In this document: one piece after another, positions 62,599 through 64,000 of the stretch
Layout of the letters: each line of letters begins with the position of its first letter
Position numbering within the stretch: position 1 is the first letter of the stretch
Source of the DNA: Holophagaceae bacterium
GTDB taxonomy: Bacteria; Acidobacteriota; Holophagae; Holophagales; Holophagaceae
Assembly (NCBI GenBank): GCA_016722505.1
Contig: JADKJH010000005.1
Span: 186,001 to 250,000 of the forward strand
DNA: 64,000 nt
Direction: 5' to 3'
The notes under the pieces: generated by a model
Told to the model about the DNA's origin: nothing
Databases searched by the model: none
What the model saw: the letters and a program-made list of their open reading frames with translations, nothing else
Position numbers and translations under genes: made by a program

Positions 62599-63915
62599 AT
62601 GACTTTGAATTATTTCGGCACAGATGGCATACGCGGCCGCGCCTATGAATCCCCTCTCAGCCTTTCCGAAGTTGCCCGCTGGGGACAGGCCTGGGGCCAG
62701 GTGGCGCAATCCAGGGGCATTTCAGGGCTGATCCTTGGATGGGACCCGCGCACTAGCTCCGAACCCATGGCCCGGGCTCTGCTGCAAGGCCTCGGAGCCT
62801 TCCCCACTACCATTCTCGGCATGGTTCCGACACCCGCTGTGGCCCTGCTCACCCAGCAATCTTCCAACGCCTGGGGCATCATGCTCAGCGCCAGCCACAA
62901 TCCACCTGAAGACAACGGCATCAAGGGTTTCAATGGACTGGGCGAGAAACTGGAAGCGGAAGAAGAACAGGCCATCGAATCAGCATTCGGTCTCGCCGCT
63001 CTGCAGAATCCGCCAACTCCGCCGCTGCGCCCCGATCAAAGCCTTGCGGAAGGCTATCTCCACCACCTCGGCGGTGTGGATCTTCCGGACGATTTTTCGA
63101 TCGTCGTGGACTGCGCCCATGGAGCCACAGCTCCATTCGCCCCGAGAGTGTTGCGGGGAAACATCCATTGGATCGGCATCCCAGCAGATGGGGAACGCAT
63201 CAATGTTGGAGTTGGATCCACTCATCTGGCAGCGCTGCGGGAGGCTGTAATAGCCTCTGGAGCAGAGCTCGGCATCGCATTCGATGGAGATGGCGACCGT
63301 TGTCTGATGGTGGATTCCCAGGGGACCCTAGTGGACGGCGACCAGATGCTCTGGCTGCTGGCCCAGGATCGCCTGGACGAGGGCGGATCACTTCCCGGCG
63401 TTGTGGGCACAGTGATGACCAACGGGGCCCTGGAAGCAGCGCTTGCTACCAGGGGCGTGGGATTTGTGCGGACGCCGGTGGGGGACAAATTCCTTTTGCG
63501 TGAACTTCAGGCCCGAGGTTGGGATCTGGCCGCGGAAGCCTCCGGGCACGTGATCCAGAAACACGAAGGGCCTTCGGGAGATGGCTTGGCCACAGCCATC
63601 GCCCTGCTCCGGGCCCTCTTGCGCCGTCCTAGATCCGAGCGCTGGTCCTGGCGATTCGATCCCTGGCCCCTGAAATTGGTGAATCTGAAAGCAAAGAAAC
63701 GCCGGGCCGTAGAGGAATGCGCGGCTTTGAGCGCCGCCATGAGGGATTTGGAAGCACGCCATGGTGGCACGGGTGGTTCGTTAAGATTGGTGGTTCGCTG
63801 GTCCGGCACAGAACCCAAACTGCGGCTCATGGCCGAAGCCAGGGAACCCGCATTGCTCGACTCCGCCATGGTTGCCCTTGAGACTGCCGCCCGCGCAGAC
63901 TTGGGTATGTCATGA
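62599..63915 (+). CDS. glmM: Phosphoglucosamine mutase
   Basis: Converts glucosamine 6-phosphate to glucosamine 1-phosphate for peptidoglycan and LPS synthesis. 438 aa with FGTDGIRG (6-13), the catalytic serine loop SASHNPPEDNGIK (S99), the metal loop AFDGDGDRC, sugar-binding EASGHV and the phosphate-binding RWSGTEPKLRLM. GlmM rather than phosphoglucomutase is favoured by the N-terminal FGTDGIRG and the folP-glmM gene order. The stop is at 63913-63915. Confidence 0.95.
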   Translation: MTLNYFGTDGIRGRAYESPLSLSEVARWGQAWGQVAQSRGISGLILGWDPRTSSEPMARALLQGLGAFPTTILGMVPTPAVALLTQQSSNAWGIMLSASHNPPEDNGIKGFNGLGEKLEAEEEQAIESAFGLAALQNPPTPPLRPDQSLAEGYLHHLGGVDLPDDFSIVVDCAHGATAPFAPRVLRGNIHWIGIPADGERINVGVGSTHLAALREAVIASGAELGIAFDGDGDRCLMVDSQGTLVDGDQMLWLLAQDRLDEGGSLPGVVGTVMTNGALEAALATRGVGFVRTPVGDKFLLRELQARGWDLAAEASGHVIQKHEGPSGDGLATAIALLRALLRRPRSERWSWRFDPWPLKLVNLKAKKRRAVEECAALSAAMRDLEARHGGTGGSLRLVVRWSGTEPKLRLMAEAREPALLDSAMVALETAARADLGMS

Positions 63916-63985
63916 TGCCCGTGCCCAAAGCCTGGAATCTGGTATCTTGGGCTATCTACATGTCCGCATCAATGGGAGCCCGTTC

Positions 63986-64000
63986 TTGAGTCCACGCCTG
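63986..64000 (+). other. Possible start of the next gene (cut by window edge)
   Basis: TTG at 63986, 7 nt after GGGAG, opens a frame that runs off the window after five codons. Direction and spacing fit continuation of the operon, but too little is present to identify a product. Confidence 0.25.

Noticed and set aside
1..64000. tRNA or rRNA genes
   Set aside because: Intergenic gaps were scanned for T-loop (GGTTCRAAT) and cloverleaf patterns; none was convincing.

Overview
The window is about 64 kb of a GC-rich Gram-negative chromosome. No rRNA or other taxonomic marker is present, so the assignment is inference. An animal/fungal-type long formate-tetrahydrofolate ligase, bshC/bshB1 (bacillithiol), TonB-receptor, propeller-GGDEF and BNR-repeat genes, and a folP-glmM-ftsH-tilS housekeeping cluster together suggest an Acidobacteriota genome of the Holophagae (Geothrix/Holophaga) type. 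Coding density is high and strands alternate in short operons. I found no tRNA, rRNA, CRISPR or prophage.

Layout. 1-1.1 kb: a fluoride riboswitch in front of a CLC-F type fluoride exporter (truncated by the window edge). 1.3-9.1 kb: tryptophanase, formate-THF ligase, radA, a DUF1684 protein and a nitronate monooxygenase. 9.2-16 kb: yicC, a periplasmic-propeller diguanylate cyclase, miaB and a stand-alone MshEN (c-di-GMP-binding type) protein; the 5' end of miaB has been rearranged by a 72-bp tandem palindromic repeat. 16-22.8 kb: feoA-feoB-Cys-rich protein, an M20 peptidase, pgsA, an AI-2E family permease and rluB. 22.8-29.3 kb: a BNR-repeat protein with an in-frame stop, ribA, nrnA, add and a Fur-family regulator. 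29.3-30.8 kb: a decayed IS110-family element. 31-40.6 kb: tautomerase-like protein, Xaa-Pro peptidase, methyltransferase, MFS pump, an unknown anchored protein, an SPFH/flotillin-like protein and a 5'-truncated TonB receptor. 40.6-45.6 kb: an Arn-like envelope glycosylation set (SMR-type membrane protein, two GT83/PMT-like glycosyltransferases, an ArnA-type decarboxylase) plus a secreted Lys-rich 11-mer repeat protein. 45.7-52.2 kb: a LytS/LytTR-type pair, an alcohol dehydrogenase, and cinA-plsY-gpsA. 52.3-56.6 kb: pyruvate kinase, a Fis-like protein and two tandem GAPDH genes. 56.7-64 kb: an operon bshC-bshB1-tilS-ftsH-folP-glmM.

Sequence quality. At least ten genes (fhs, DUF1684, nitronate monooxygenase, M20 peptidase, SPFH, ArnT-like, alcohol dehydrogenase, pyk, gap, bshC) are each broken by a single 1-nt shift, mostly at runs of 4-5 identical bases. 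One more carries a single in-frame TAA. Because pyk, gap and fhs are core-metabolism genes with both halves well conserved, residual assembly errors are the likeliest explanation. I annotate these as CDS spanning the break and give the site.

Best leads. (1) The 72-bp repeat pair with compensated palindromes, inserted between duplicated copies of the miaB start, which creates a 71-codon leader ORF coupled to miaB by an ATGA overlap. (2) The divergent second GAPDH. (3) The ArnA-type decarboxylase in a reduced Arn-like locus with a branched inverted-repeat element. (4) The secreted 11-mer repeat polycation. (5) The fluoride-responsive exporter unit.
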